Part shown: piece by piece, positions 44,843 through 54,095 of the stretch | Numbering within the stretch: position 1 is the stretch's first letter | Layout: each line of letters begins with the position of its first letter | Source: Xanthobacteraceae bacterium | Lineage (GTDB): Bacteria; Pseudomonadota; Alphaproteobacteria; Rhizobiales; Xanthobacteraceae | DNA length: 64,000 nt | Assembly (NCBI GenBank): GCA_022841625.1 | Contig: JALHRD010000001.1 | Coordinates: 186,001-250,000, forward strand | Direction of reading: 5' to 3' | Translations under genes and position numbers: made by a program | Notes under the pieces: model-generated | Seen by the model: only the letters and a program-made list of their open reading frames with translations | What the model was told of the DNA's origin: nothing | Databases searched by the model: none

Positions 44843-45466
44843 ATGACAGCGCAATCGCCCGAACGGATCATCCTCGATGGGCGGCCCCGGGCCCTCTATG
44901 CGGAGCCCCTCTATCGGCTGCTTGCTTCTCGCCGAATGGATTTCAGGAGTTTCGGCGATTGCCATAGTACGAGTTGCTATCGGAACTACGTCGGAACTTG
45001 GCAGATCACTGCTGGTTCGCTCTATTTGGTGCATCTTAATCTGATGGCAGCCGACGAACAGCCACTGCCTCTGGAGGCTCAGCAGCGGCTATTCCGTGCT
45101 GTGCCTTGCTCCGGCTTCCCCATTAAAGCCCATTGGTACAATGGCGCACTGCGCGTCGCGACCGGACGCCGGCTTGTGTACAGCCATCATGGCTGGTCCC
45201 ATTGGTTCGAGCGCGAGCGGGTCTTCACCGTGATCGACGGCGTGGTCAAACGGGACCGTGAAGTGAACACAGCCGCTATCCTCAAGCGCCAACTCGAACG
45301 CAATCCGGAAATGCGCGACTGGATTGAAGGAGATAAGGATTCCAGCACGCTCGGCCCGCTGATCTGGTTCGATGACGATGATGAGGATTGGGTCGCCGAC
45401 TGGTGGCCACTGGACTATCGCCCAGATGCGGCAACGGCGGGGCGTGGAAGCGTTACCGAACCATGA
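44843..45466 (+). CDS. Hypothetical protein of unknown family (207 aa), acidic C terminus
   Basis: A 207-residue soluble protein. The first third reads RIILDGRPRALYAEPLYRLL, DFRSFGDCHSTSCYRNYVGT and WQITAGSLYLVHLNLMAA, a beta-rich pattern found in several unnamed bacterial proteins. The last part is very acidic and Trp-rich (WFDDDDEDWVADWWPLDY). No catalytic motif. It is divergent from the 435-aa unknown gene. An effector, sensor or immunity-like role cannot be decided from the sequence. Confidence 0.65.
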   Translation: MTAQSPERIILDGRPRALYAEPLYRLLASRRMDFRSFGDCHSTSCYRNYVGTWQITAGSLYLVHLNLMAADEQPLPLEAQQRLFRAVPCSGFPIKAHWYNGALRVATGRRLVYSHHGWSHWFERERVFTVIDGVVKRDREVNTAAILKRQLERNPEMRDWIEGDKDSSTLGPLIWFDDDDEDWVADWWPLDYRPDAATAGRGSVTEP

Positions 45467-45526
45467 GAAGCGTCCAAGACAACTTCCTGCGCTTGCACAC
45501 GCGCTTAGCCAACCGCGCCCGCCCCC

Positions 45527-46555
45527 TCACCCCGCCACCGCATTGCGCGGCAGCCCAACCGGCGGCGGCGCGGCAAGGCCGGTGGCTTCGCTCCAATAGC
45601 GCATGTCGTAGAACGCCTCGGTCGGTTTGTGCGGCGGCTTGTAATAGCCAAGCTCGATCCGCAGCTCGAGGTCCTTGCGGATCGATTCCGGCCGCAGCAT
45701 GCATTTCGGCACGACGTAAGAGTAATTGCTTTCCGCCCAGGCGCGGGTGAGCTTCTCCTCCTTCATCAGGACCTGGATGGTCTCCTCGCGGTTTTCCGGC
45801 AGCAGCAGCCAGTCGGCGGCGCTCGCCATGGCGCGGGTGAAACCGACCACGACCGAGCGGTTGGCCTCGATCCATTTGCGCAAGCCCCAGCCGCAGCAGA
45901 TCGGCCAGTTCTGGATGTAGTCGGAGCCTTTCGCCAACAGCACGCCGCCCTTGGCGATGGCGTGGTCGGAGAATGGCCGCTGCAGCATCGCGGCGTCGAC
46001 CTTGCCGTCCAGGAATGCCGCCAGCCGCATGCTGGAATTGCCGATCACTTCATAGCGGTAATCGCTTTCGGGAACGCCGCTGTCGCGCATGATCTTATTG
46101 CGCACCAGATCGTAATTGGAATCGATCGGATCGGCCGCAAACAGCTTGCCGCGCAATTCCTGCAAAGACTTGTATTTCGGCTGCGCGATCAGCTGAACGT
46201 CGAGCCCCTCCTCCGCTTCCAGAAACAAAACAAAATCGACGCCATCCTGGGTGGTGCGCGCCAGCATGGTGTCGGCCGACGACATGGTCAGCGGCCAGCG
46301 GCCAGTCGCCAAGCCCTCATTATGATCGGGCGCAAGCCGCACCAGCAGGAACTCGACATCGAGGCCTTCTTTCGCAAAGAGGCCACGGCGCTGCGCAATA
46401 TGGAACGCCGGCGTGCGGTAAAAGCCGGTGACGGTGATCTTGGTCTTGCCGACGATGGCCGGCGCAGCTTGCGCGAAGGCGCGCGACGCTCCGGCTGGGG
46501 CCAAGCCGGCGACGGCCAATCCCTGCAACGCGCTTCGGCGGCTGATGGCGTGCAT
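45527..46555 (-). CDS. Periplasmic substrate-binding protein (NMT1/SsuA-like)
   Basis: A 342-residue solute-binding protein with a Tat-type leader (MHAISRRSALQGLAVAGLAP..AFAQA). The NMT1/THI5-like core has VTGFYRTPAFHIAQRRGLFA followed by KEGLDVEFLLV, then SADTMLARTTQDGVDFVLFL and NSSMRLAAFLDGKVDAAMLQ. Members bind aromatic or sulfonate-type ligands for ABC importers. No permease or ATPase is adjacent. ATG at 46555 follows GGGAGGA. It lies 67 bases downstream of the decarboxylase-like gene in the same operon. Confidence 0.87.
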   Translation of the reverse strand: MHAISRRSALQGLAVAGLAPAGASRAFAQAAPAIVGKTKITVTGFYRTPAFHIAQRRGLFAKEGLDVEFLLVRLAPDHNEGLATGRWPLTMSSADTMLARTTQDGVDFVLFLEAEEGLDVQLIAQPKYKSLQELRGKLFAADPIDSNYDLVRNKIMRDSGVPESDYRYEVIGNSSMRLAAFLDGKVDAAMLQRPFSDHAIAKGGVLLAKGSDYIQNWPICCGWGLRKWIEANRSVVVGFTRAMASAADWLLLPENREETIQVLMKEEKLTRAWAESNYSYVVPKCMLRPESIRKDLELRIELGYYKPPHKPTEAFYDMRYWSEATGLAAPPPVGLPRNAVAG

Positions 46556-46622
46556 AACAATCCTCCCGCAATTTGTTTGCCGGAAGGCTACGCCGAACTT
46601 TGCCGACGCGCCAGCGCCGCTA

Positions 46623-47615
46623 TCAGACCTTCGACATGTCCGTGGTCGCCGGCACGAATAATTCATCGACCGACACTTTGCGATCGGTCAGACCTTGCTC
46701 GTGCAGATATTGGCAGAGCGCCTCGATCTCGTGACGGCTCTCGTCAACGCCATAGCGCCAGAAATCCTTGCCCATCACCTCTTGGGTCGCGCCGGCTTCG
46801 GCGACCAGCCAAGGCAAGGTCACCATCAGCGCGTTGACGTCGAGCAGGTCGATCATCGCCAGCGCCTTGGCCTCCTGGAATGCCTTGTAAATGCTGGTGG
46901 CGAGCCAGGGATGCTGCTTGACCAAGGATTTCCGGATGCCCACCAGATGCATGACCGGGAACAGCTTGGTCTTTTTGTAATAGGCCATCTCGGTCGCGCG
47001 GATGTCGGGGAACAGCCGCTTGATGTGCGGCTCGCCGCGCAGGAACGACGACGGCCCGCGCGCGGTGAACAGCGCGTCGAGTTCGCCCTCGCGCAGCATG
47101 TTGACCAGGGTCTGGTGCGGCTCCAGCGGCTTGAGGTCAAGCCCGGGGATCGGCTTGAGCGGCGTGCGCTCATGGCGGCCGGCTTCCTCCTGACCGCCAT
47201 TGCGCCAATGGATCTCGGAGGGCTTAACGCCGTATTCGTGTTGCAGCATGCCGCGCATCCAGACCACCGCGGTGATCTGATATTCCGGCACGCCGATCCG
47301 CTTGCCGCGCAAATCCTCGGGCTTCGCGATCCCGGCGCCTTCGCGCACATAAATGCCGGAATGCCGGAACAACCGCGACACAAAGGCCGGAATGCCGATA
47401 TAGTCCGAGGTGCCCGCGGCGACGGTGCGGATATAGCTTGAGAACGACATCTCCGCGACGTCGAATTCCTGAAACTTGAACAGCCGGTGGAAGATCTCCT
47501 CCGGATAAAGCGGCAGGTAATTGACGTCGCAACCCTCGACCTTCACACGGCCGTCGATGATCGCCTTGGTGCGATCGTAATTGCCGCAAGCGATTGTTAT
47601 CGGCACGTTGGCCAT
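46623..47615 (-). CDS. 4,5-dihydroxyphthalate decarboxylase-like protein
   Basis: A 330-residue protein without a signal peptide, opening MANVPITIACGNYDRTKAII then DGRVKVEGCDVNYLPLYPEE and FQEFDVAEMSFSSYI. This is the typical 4,5-dihydroxyphthalate decarboxylase family N terminus, on a periplasmic-binding-protein-like fold. Lack of an export signal favours a cytoplasmic enzyme. In phthalate degradation the family yields protocatechuate, the substrate of LigAB-type dioxygenases such as the one encoded divergently 181 bases away. The function is inferred from family and context. The ATG at 47615 was chosen over longer frames that overlap the divergent promoter region. Confidence 0.8.
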   Translation of the reverse strand: MANVPITIACGNYDRTKAIIDGRVKVEGCDVNYLPLYPEEIFHRLFKFQEFDVAEMSFSSYIRTVAAGTSDYIGIPAFVSRLFRHSGIYVREGAGIAKPEDLRGKRIGVPEYQITAVVWMRGMLQHEYGVKPSEIHWRNGGQEEAGRHERTPLKPIPGLDLKPLEPHQTLVNMLREGELDALFTARGPSSFLRGEPHIKRLFPDIRATEMAYYKKTKLFPVMHLVGIRKSLVKQHPWLATSIYKAFQEAKALAMIDLLDVNALMVTLPWLVAEAGATQEVMGKDFWRYGVDESRHEIEALCQYLHEQGLTDRKVSVDELFVPATTDMSKV

Positions 47616-47796
47616 CGGGGCTCCTGAACGATCTGTGATGCGATGCTGCCGGGGCAGCGGCCTGGCGGGGATCTCGGCCCAACCTAAAGGCTTCCCTTCA
47701 ACCTGTGAAGCTCTGCGCCGGTTTGGTGCGCTGGCCGGTTCGCTTGTCGGTCCGGCGATAGGGCGGTACCTTTCCGCCGACCAAGGGAGCCCCTCC

Positions 47797-48855
47797 ATGC
47801 AATCGACCGTAATCGGCGGCGCCATGCTGCCGCATGCGCCCCAGTTCTTCACCATGCCGGAGAGCGAGGATAAGGCCGTGGTGGCCAAGGTCCGCGCGGT
47901 GGCGGCCGATATCGGCACCAGGCTGCGCGCGCTTAAGCCCGACCTCTGGATCATTTTCTCCAACGACCATGTCGAGCAGTTCTTCCACAATGCCGCCCCG
48001 CCCTTCACCATCCATGTCGGCGGCGAGGCCACCGGCGAATTCGCCGGCCGGAAATTCCATTGGCAGGTCCCGAGCGAAATCGCCTTTGAACTGGTCCGCC
48101 AGCTGTACCGGCAGAATTTCGACCCCGCCTATTCCTCGACTGCCAAGATCGACTACGCCATCGGCATCCCGCTGACCCATATCGGCCATACCGCGCCGGT
48201 GCTGCCGATCTACGTCAACGCCTATCTGCCGCCGCAGCCGACCATGGAACGCTGCTACTCGTTCGGCCAGGCGGTGGCGCGCACCGTCACCGCCATGGGC
48301 CTGCGCACGGTCATTCTTGCGAGCGGTGGCATGTCGCATTTCCCCGGCACCGACCGCTATTCCAATCCGGAGGTGAATTGGGACAAGAGCCTGCTGGCAA
48401 AGCTCGCCGAAGGGCGGTTGAAATCGCTGATCGGCTATGACGAGGCCGAACTCGACGATACCGGCAACATCGAGCTGCGCTGCTGGGCCTGCGCCGCCGG
48501 CGCGCTCGGCGAGCGCAAGCCCGACGTGGTGTCGTTCGACCCCAGCTGGCACCATAACTACGCCTCGCTCGGCTGGATCGATGCGCGGCCGGGCGAGCAT
48601 GCCGCGCACTATCCCTCGATCAAGCCCGAACTGGTGGAGCTGACCGCCGCGCTGCACGCTTTGGCACACGACGCCGACCGGCGCGCCCAGTATATTGCCG
48701 ATGCGCCGGGCTTCGCCGACCAGTACAAACTGCCGGCCGACCAGCGCGCCGCGCTGATCACATTCGATATGCCGGCGATCGTAAAAATGGGCGCGCACCC
48801 GCTGGTGCCGTTCCTCGCGCAGATGCAAATACAGCGGCTGCGCGCGCCGAAATAA
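47797..48855 (+). CDS. Class III extradiol ring-cleavage dioxygenase, LigB domain with LigA-like C terminus
   Basis: A 352-residue non-haem iron dioxygenase. The N-terminal LigB domain has MLPHAP (His13) and SNDHVEQFF (His58) as iron ligands and SGGMSHFPG with the catalytic-base His. The last 75 or so residues (APGFADQYKLPADQRAALIT, then FDMPAIVKMGAHPLVPFL) match the small LigA subunit, so both are fused as in gallate-type dioxygenases. Such enzymes open catechol rings such as protocatechuate or gallate next to the hydroxyls. It is first in a four-gene plus-strand operon and divergent from the decarboxylase-like gene. Confidence 0.87.
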   Translation: MQSTVIGGAMLPHAPQFFTMPESEDKAVVAKVRAVAADIGTRLRALKPDLWIIFSNDHVEQFFHNAAPPFTIHVGGEATGEFAGRKFHWQVPSEIAFELVRQLYRQNFDPAYSSTAKIDYAIGIPLTHIGHTAPVLPIYVNAYLPPQPTMERCYSFGQAVARTVTAMGLRTVILASGGMSHFPGTDRYSNPEVNWDKSLLAKLAEGRLKSLIGYDEAELDDTGNIELRCWACAAGALGERKPDVVSFDPSWHHNYASLGWIDARPGEHAAHYPSIKPELVELTAALHALAHDADRRAQYIADAPGFADQYKLPADQRAALITFDMPAIVKMGAHPLVPFLAQMQIQRLRAPK

Positions 48856-48883
48856 TACTCCCCTGTCATGGAAGGACTGCTTG

Positions 48884-49627
48884 ATGAAGCCTGCCAAAAA
48901 ATCAAAAATTAAACTGCCGACCGCGCCGAAGGACTTGCTCGCCGACCTGGTGCTGGCGAATAAGATTCTGTTCGGCCTCAACGTGGTCGACGCTTTCGGG
49001 CATATCAGCGTCCGGCATCCGAACGACCCCAGCAAATATCTGATGTCGCGGCATCTGCCGCCGGGCATGGTGACGCCCAAGGATATTGCGCTGTTCGATC
49101 TTGAATCGACGCCGCTGACCCATTCCGACAAGCCGCAATACAGCGAGCGCTTCATCCACGGCGAGATCTACAAGCTGCGGCCGGAGGTGATGTCGGTCAT
49201 CCACTGCCACGCCCGGCCGCTGATCCCGTTCGCCAATGCCAAGGGCGCCAAGCTGCGGCCGATGTTCCACATGTGCGGCTTTCTCGGCTGCGGCGTGCCG
49301 GTATTCGAAATTCGCAAGGCCGGCGGCAACACCGATATGCTGATCCGCACCCCGCAGCTCGGCAAGGCGCTGGCCGACACGCTCGGCGATAAGAACGTCG
49401 TGCTGATGCGCGGCCATGGCGCCACCATGATCGGAATATCGATCCCCGAAGTGGTGTTCCGCGCGGTCTATTCCATGGAGAACGCCGCCATCCAGATGCA
49501 GGCGCATCTGTTGGGCGACCGCGGCGAGGTCGAATTCCTCAACGCCGAGGAATCCGAGCTGTCGGCCCGTGGCCGCAATGTGCCGCGCGCCTGGTCGCTG
49601 TGGAAACACCAATTCGGCAAGGCCTAG
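48884..49627 (+). CDS. Class II aldolase/adducin family protein, possible carboxy-muconic-semialdehyde decarboxylase
   Basis: A 247-residue zinc-dependent class II aldolase fold: LNVVDAFGHISVRHPNDP, ERFIHGEIYKLRPEVMSVIH with the conserved Glu, HCHARPLIPFANAKG giving two zinc-ligand His, and MRGHGATMIGISIPE giving a third. The MKPAKKSKIKLPTAPKDLLA start has a short basic leader. In several aromatic pathways this family decarboxylates the ring-cleavage product or a dihydroxy-acid (PhtC or HCOMODA-decarboxylase types), which fits its place after the dioxygenase. The reaction is inferred. ATG at 48884 follows GAAGGA. Confidence 0.85.
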   Translation: MKPAKKSKIKLPTAPKDLLADLVLANKILFGLNVVDAFGHISVRHPNDPSKYLMSRHLPPGMVTPKDIALFDLESTPLTHSDKPQYSERFIHGEIYKLRPEVMSVIHCHARPLIPFANAKGAKLRPMFHMCGFLGCGVPVFEIRKAGGNTDMLIRTPQLGKALADTLGDKNVVLMRGHGATMIGISIPEVVFRAVYSMENAAIQMQAHLLGDRGEVEFLNAEESELSARGRNVPRAWSLWKHQFGKA

Positions 49628-49632
49628 GCGCC

Positions 49633-50664
49633 ATGCGCAGCTCCGTTCTTGCCGCCCTGATCGCATTCGGCATCGGCGCATGCGGCGTCGCTTGCGCCCA
49701 GGCCGACGTGGTTGAGGATTTCTACAAGGGCAAGACCATTACGGTGGTGACCTCAACCGGGGTTGGCGGACCGTTCGACCTCACGGCCCGGGCGCTGGCG
49801 CGGCATATGCCGCGCTTCATGCCGGGCCGGCCGACCATGATCGTGCGCAACATGCCGGGCGGCGGGCACGTGCTCGCCACCAATTTCATGTACACGCAGG
49901 CCGACAAGGACGGCACCACCATCGCCACCGTCAATAACAGCGTCCCGCTGCATCAAGTGCTGGACGGCCGCGGCGTCCGTTACGACGCCCGCAAGTTCAA
50001 CTGGCTCGGTTCGACCGGCACCAGCAATCTGATGACGGTGGCTTGGCACACCTCCGGCTTCAAGACCATGGATGACGTAATGGCGCGCGAGCTGGTGATC
50101 GGCGCGACCGGGGTCGGCTCCGGCACCTTCATCTATCCGAACGCCATGAACGTCGTGCTCGGCAGCAAGTTCAAGATCGTGATGGGCTACAAGAGCACGG
50201 CCGAGCTTGATCTCGCGCTTGAACGCGGCGAAGTCGCCGCGCGCAGCGGCGCGAGCCTTGCCGGCATCCTGCAAGAGCGGCCGGCATGGATCAAAGGCAA
50301 CCGGGTCATCGTGCTCAACCAGATCGGCGACGTGCGCGATCCGGCGTTTCCACAAGTGCCGCTAATGCATGAACTGGCCAAGACCCCGGAACAGCGGGCG
50401 ATCCTCAACCTGATTTCGCTGCCGCCCGCGCTCGGGCGGCCGTTCTTCACCACGCCCGACACGCCGGCCGATCGGGTCGCTGCGCTGCGCCGCGCCTTCG
50501 AGGCCACCATGAAGGACGAAGCCTTTCTCAATGAGGCTAAACAGCTCAATTTGGAAATGAACCCGTTCGGCGGCGCACGCGCGGCAGCGATTGTCAACGA
50601 GACCGTCAATGTCTCACCCGAATTGATCGCCAAGGCCAAAGCGGTTCTGGATTCGCCAAAATAG
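49633..50664 (+). CDS. Bug-type periplasmic substrate-binding protein
   Basis: A 343-residue receptor of the TctC-like group: signal peptide MRSSVLAALIAFGIGACGVA-CAQA, then VVEDFYKGKTITVVTSTGVG and GPFDLTARALARHMPRFMPG, with RPTMIVRNMPGGGHVLATNF. It lies five bases after the aldolase stop and one base before the monooxygenase start, so it is in the same transcript and probably supplies or senses that pathway's substrate. No membrane partner is present. Confidence 0.87.
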   Translation: MRSSVLAALIAFGIGACGVACAQADVVEDFYKGKTITVVTSTGVGGPFDLTARALARHMPRFMPGRPTMIVRNMPGGGHVLATNFMYTQADKDGTTIATVNNSVPLHQVLDGRGVRYDARKFNWLGSTGTSNLMTVAWHTSGFKTMDDVMARELVIGATGVGSGTFIYPNAMNVVLGSKFKIVMGYKSTAELDLALERGEVAARSGASLAGILQERPAWIKGNRVIVLNQIGDVRDPAFPQVPLMHELAKTPEQRAILNLISLPPALGRPFFTTPDTPADRVAALRRAFEATMKDEAFLNEAKQLNLEMNPFGGARAAAIVNETVNVSPELIAKAKAVLDSPK

Positions 50665-50665
50665 C

Positions 50666-52282
50666 ATGACCAGTATTGAAACGCCGATCCTGATCGTCGG
50701 CGCGGGCCCGGTCGGGCTTGCGCTCGCCGCCGACCTCGGCACCCGTGGCGTGCCTTGCCTGGTGGTCGAACAGGGCGACGGCACGCCCGACCATCCGCGC
50801 GCCTCGGTGCTCAATGCCCGCTCGATGGAATTCATGCGCCGCCTGGGGCTTGCCGACGCTATCCGCCGCGATGGCACACCCGAGGATTTTCCCCACACCG
50901 CGCTTTATTGCACGACCCTGACCGGCTTTGAGATCGCCCGCATCGAACGGCCGCACCATGGCGGCCGTGGCGCGAGCGCCGACAGCCCGGAGCGTCCGCA
51001 ACGCTGCAACCAGATCTGGCTCGACCCGATCCTGCGCGCGCGCGCCGCGAACGAGGATGGCGTCAGCCTGCGCTACCGGTGCCGGTTCGAGACCGCCGCC
51101 GAGCACGCTGATCATGTGCTTGCGACCGTCCACGACCTCGCCAGCGATCAGCGCATCGCGATCGTCGCGCGCTATCTGGTGGATTGCAGCGGCGGCCACT
51201 CGCCGATCCGCCGCGCGCTTAACATCGACATGAACGGATCGAACTATCTGGGCTATTTCCTGAGCGTGTTTGTGCGCGCGCCCGAACTGTGGACCCATCA
51301 CGACATGGGCAAGGCGGCGCTGATCAATTTCGTCGAGCCGAAGGGCCTGTGGCGCAATCTCATCAGCCTCAATGGCCGCGAACTCTATCGCTTCGGCATC
51401 CGCGGCAAGGCCTATTACGATGCACCGGAAAAGGTCGACACCGAGCGGCTGTTCAACGAAGTCGTCGGCAAGCGTGTGCCGCATGAGATCATTTCGGTGC
51501 GGCGCTGGACCGCGCGCAATGTCGTGGCCGACAAATACCACGCCGGTCGGATTTTTCTGGCCGGCGACGCCGCCCATCTCAATCATCCGGCCGCCGGGCT
51601 TGGCATGAACACCGGCCTCGGCGATGCATTCGATCTCGGCTGGAAACTGGCGGCCGTGCATGATGGCTGGGCGAGCGCTTCGCTGCTCGGCAGCTACGAG
51701 ATCGAGCGCCGCCCGGTCGGCCGGCGCAATGTCGGACACGCCGACGAAAGCCATGCTAATGATCGCGAGCAGCAGCCGGGCCCGGCGATCGCCGACGCGA
51801 CGCCGGACGGCGCGCGCGCCCGCCAGGCGCTGGCCGCCGCCATTGTGCCGGCGCAAACCCGCAAGGTGATCACCGACGGCCTCGCGCTCGGCTATCGTTA
51901 CGATCCATCACCGATCGTCTGGCCCGACGGCACGCCAGCGCCGGCGGACACCGTCACCGACTATCGCCCGACCGCACGGCCCGGTAGTCGCGCGCCCCAT
52001 ATCTTTCTGGCGCCCGATCGCTCAACTCTCGACTTGTTCGGCCAGAGCTTTGTGCTGCTGCGGCTTGGAACCCAAGCGCCCGATCCATCGCCGCTGGCGG
52101 GCGCGTTTGCCCAGCGCGGCGTGCCGCTGACCATCGAGACCATCGACAATCCGGCCGTCGCTGCGCTTTACGAACGCGCGCTGGTCCTCGTGCGCCCCGA
52201 CGGCCATGTTGCTTGGCGCGCCGACGCAGTACCAAGCGATCCGCCGGCGCTCGCCGACCGCTTGCGCGGGGCAAGCGCTTAG
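50666..52282 (+). CDS. FAD-dependent aromatic monooxygenase (PheA/TfdB/MhpA type)
   Basis: A 538-residue class A flavoprotein hydroxylase. It has the FAD motif LIVGAGPVGLALAADL, the DG-type motif VDCSGGHSPIRRAL and the GD motif FLAGDAAHLNHPAAGLGMNT with GDAFDLGWKLA. The C-terminal thioredoxin-like tail of about 150 residues is typical of the phenol-hydroxylase branch. It would hydroxylate an aromatic ring using NAD(P)H and oxygen, preparing it for ring cleavage by the dioxygenase in this operon. It starts two bases after the Bug stop and ends the operon. The exact substrate is unknown. Confidence 0.9.
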   Translation: MTSIETPILIVGAGPVGLALAADLGTRGVPCLVVEQGDGTPDHPRASVLNARSMEFMRRLGLADAIRRDGTPEDFPHTALYCTTLTGFEIARIERPHHGGRGASADSPERPQRCNQIWLDPILRARAANEDGVSLRYRCRFETAAEHADHVLATVHDLASDQRIAIVARYLVDCSGGHSPIRRALNIDMNGSNYLGYFLSVFVRAPELWTHHDMGKAALINFVEPKGLWRNLISLNGRELYRFGIRGKAYYDAPEKVDTERLFNEVVGKRVPHEIISVRRWTARNVVADKYHAGRIFLAGDAAHLNHPAAGLGMNTGLGDAFDLGWKLAAVHDGWASASLLGSYEIERRPVGRRNVGHADESHANDREQQPGPAIADATPDGARARQALAAAIVPAQTRKVITDGLALGYRYDPSPIVWPDGTPAPADTVTDYRPTARPGSRAPHIFLAPDRSTLDLFGQSFVLLRLGTQAPDPSPLAGAFAQRGVPLTIETIDNPAVAALYERALVLVRPDGHVAWRADAVPSDPPALADRLRGASA

Positions 52283-52377
52283 GCGTCACGGTAGCGCCTC
52301 GCGGCTGCGATCGGAACATTCCGGATATGCGCCGCCTGCTTAACTCCTATCGTCAGGCCGCGCCAACCGGCGCTAAC

Positions 52378-53916
52378 TCAATTTGTGCCACCGCTGCCAG
52401 GAACGAGCATTCGGATGGTGCCATCCTGTCTCGACGTGAGGAGCAGTTCGCCGTCGCGGGTCTGGCTGATGAAGAGATCGGCGCGGGCGATCTTGGCGCC
52501 CATTTTCCGCTCGATGAGCTCCGGCATCGACACGTTCACCCGGTTACCACCGGCGTCCCGATCGTAGAGCTGGACTTCCTCGATCGGCGCCACGGTGCGG
52601 GGAATCCCGTCGTCGGCTTTCTTCATCGCGGCAAGGTCCGCCACAAAGATGCGGCCGTTGTGAATGTCGCCAAAGACAAACTTGCCGCGCAGCGCGGCGA
52701 TCCGGCCGTGATACGCAAAGCCGGCGCTTATCGCCCGCCCTTCGTCGTGGTCGTACATGGCGACGGGATAGATGAAGCCGTCCTTGACGCGTCCGTCCAG
52801 GATTTCCGTGGGCAGCGGGTAGAGCTCGGCCAGTGCGCCGAGCTCGCCCATCGCGCCGCCGCGCCAGCGGCCGTTTTCCCAGTGTCCTTCGCGCTTCATA
52901 AAGCCATAGTTTCCACCATTGCGGACGATATTGATCTCTTCGATGTGGTTCATCCCGATGTCCATGGCGAACATGGTCCCGTCGGTGTCCCATGAAATCC
53001 GGTGGGCGTTGCGGAATCCGTAGGCGTAGATCTCGCCCAATGTGGTCGGATCGCCGTCCGCGGCGAATTTGTTGGCCATTGGGATCGTGTAGTCACCGAG
53101 GCCTTTCACGCCACCTGTGACCTTCGGACTACGCGGATCGATGCGCAGGATGGCGGTTATGATCGAATCGAGCCGCAGCGTCTGAGCCGGATTGCTCTGG
53201 TTGGGCCCACCGCCATTGCTGAATCCATGATCGCTGCCGCTGATGTAGAGCAGGCCGTAGTCCTCGCTCCCGGGCTTTGCCGCCGGGTTGAACTCGACCG
53301 CGCTCAGGGGATGGGTCAGGTTGGCGACCACATGGGCCGTACGCAGGAGTTCACGTCGGGTGCCCGCAAACACGTTGGCGGCCGGATCCGTCGCGCGCCA
53401 TTCCGTGACGATATTGTGGTGGGTCACATCCTTCAATCCATACCCGGGCGGGATAAAGTCAGGCTTCGCCGGATTGCCCGGTCCACGCTCCGCATGAATG
53501 GTATAGAATAGGCCGTTCTTCGCGAACTCCGGATGAAAGGTAAACGCGATGAATCCGCTCGACAGGCGGTTGTAGACGGTCAATGGAAACGTCTCCGCCA
53601 GATTCGCGTATATGTGTGGCTGATTGCTCGTATCGATCCGATACAGGAACCCGCGCGAGTCGTTGGCAAAACGACGGCCGTCGGGAAGGTCCCGTACGTA
53701 GTTGATCCGCGCCCAGCCGGCCGGCTTCACGTCCTGGTCGGCGGGGCGAATGCCGCGGGTGTCAGGCAGGCGCGCCAGTTCCACGACCTCGACCGCAATT
53801 CCCCGCTTCACAATGGGTTCGGGAATCGGGTTGCTCGTGATCGGCGCGTCGGCGGCGGCGTAAACAGTTTGAACGATAAGAAGCGAGATGACGCCGATCC
53901 CCATTCTGGTTCGCAT
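52378..53916 (-). CDS. PQQ-type (glucose/sorbosone) dehydrogenase family protein, exported
   Basis: A 512-residue protein with a signal peptide (MRTRMGIGVISLLIVQTVYA) and a six-bladed beta-propeller of the soluble aldose-sugar dehydrogenase family. It has FIAFTFHPEFAKNGLFYTIH, YGLLYISGSDHGFSNGG, YAYGFRNAHRISWDTDGTMF and FAMDIGMNHIEEINIVRNGG. Family members oxidise sugars or aldehydes in the periplasm with PQQ, and some have no cofactor. No pqq genes are in view. ATG at 53916 follows GGGAGG. It is convergent with the monooxygenase, 95 bases away. Confidence 0.85.
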   Translation of the reverse strand: MRTRMGIGVISLLIVQTVYAAADAPITSNPIPEPIVKRGIAVEVVELARLPDTRGIRPADQDVKPAGWARINYVRDLPDGRRFANDSRGFLYRIDTSNQPHIYANLAETFPLTVYNRLSSGFIAFTFHPEFAKNGLFYTIHAERGPGNPAKPDFIPPGYGLKDVTHHNIVTEWRATDPAANVFAGTRRELLRTAHVVANLTHPLSAVEFNPAAKPGSEDYGLLYISGSDHGFSNGGGPNQSNPAQTLRLDSIITAILRIDPRSPKVTGGVKGLGDYTIPMANKFAADGDPTTLGEIYAYGFRNAHRISWDTDGTMFAMDIGMNHIEEINIVRNGGNYGFMKREGHWENGRWRGGAMGELGALAELYPLPTEILDGRVKDGFIYPVAMYDHDEGRAISAGFAYHGRIAALRGKFVFGDIHNGRIFVADLAAMKKADDGIPRTVAPIEEVQLYDRDAGGNRVNVSMPELIERKMGAKIARADLFISQTRDGELLLTSRQDGTIRMLVPGSGGTN

Positions 53917-54095
53917 GAGTAACCTCCCTCGATTTTTTGATGGAAAAGCTAGTTCAAACCGCCTTTCAACTACTGCGATAGTATCGGCGGGCCGAAAAGG
54001 GGTCAATCGCGCGGGAGTTCTTAGTTGTCGCGTTGGCAAAGCGGCACCACCGAACGGCCGTCATCCTCGATATGAACGGAGCGTCTGAAGGCCGC

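Noticed and set aside
44672-45034. Minus-strand frame overlapping the 207-aa unknown gene
   Set aside because: Mostly antisense to a better-supported gene. Only its last 50 or so codons lie in the spacer and they match nothing recognisable.
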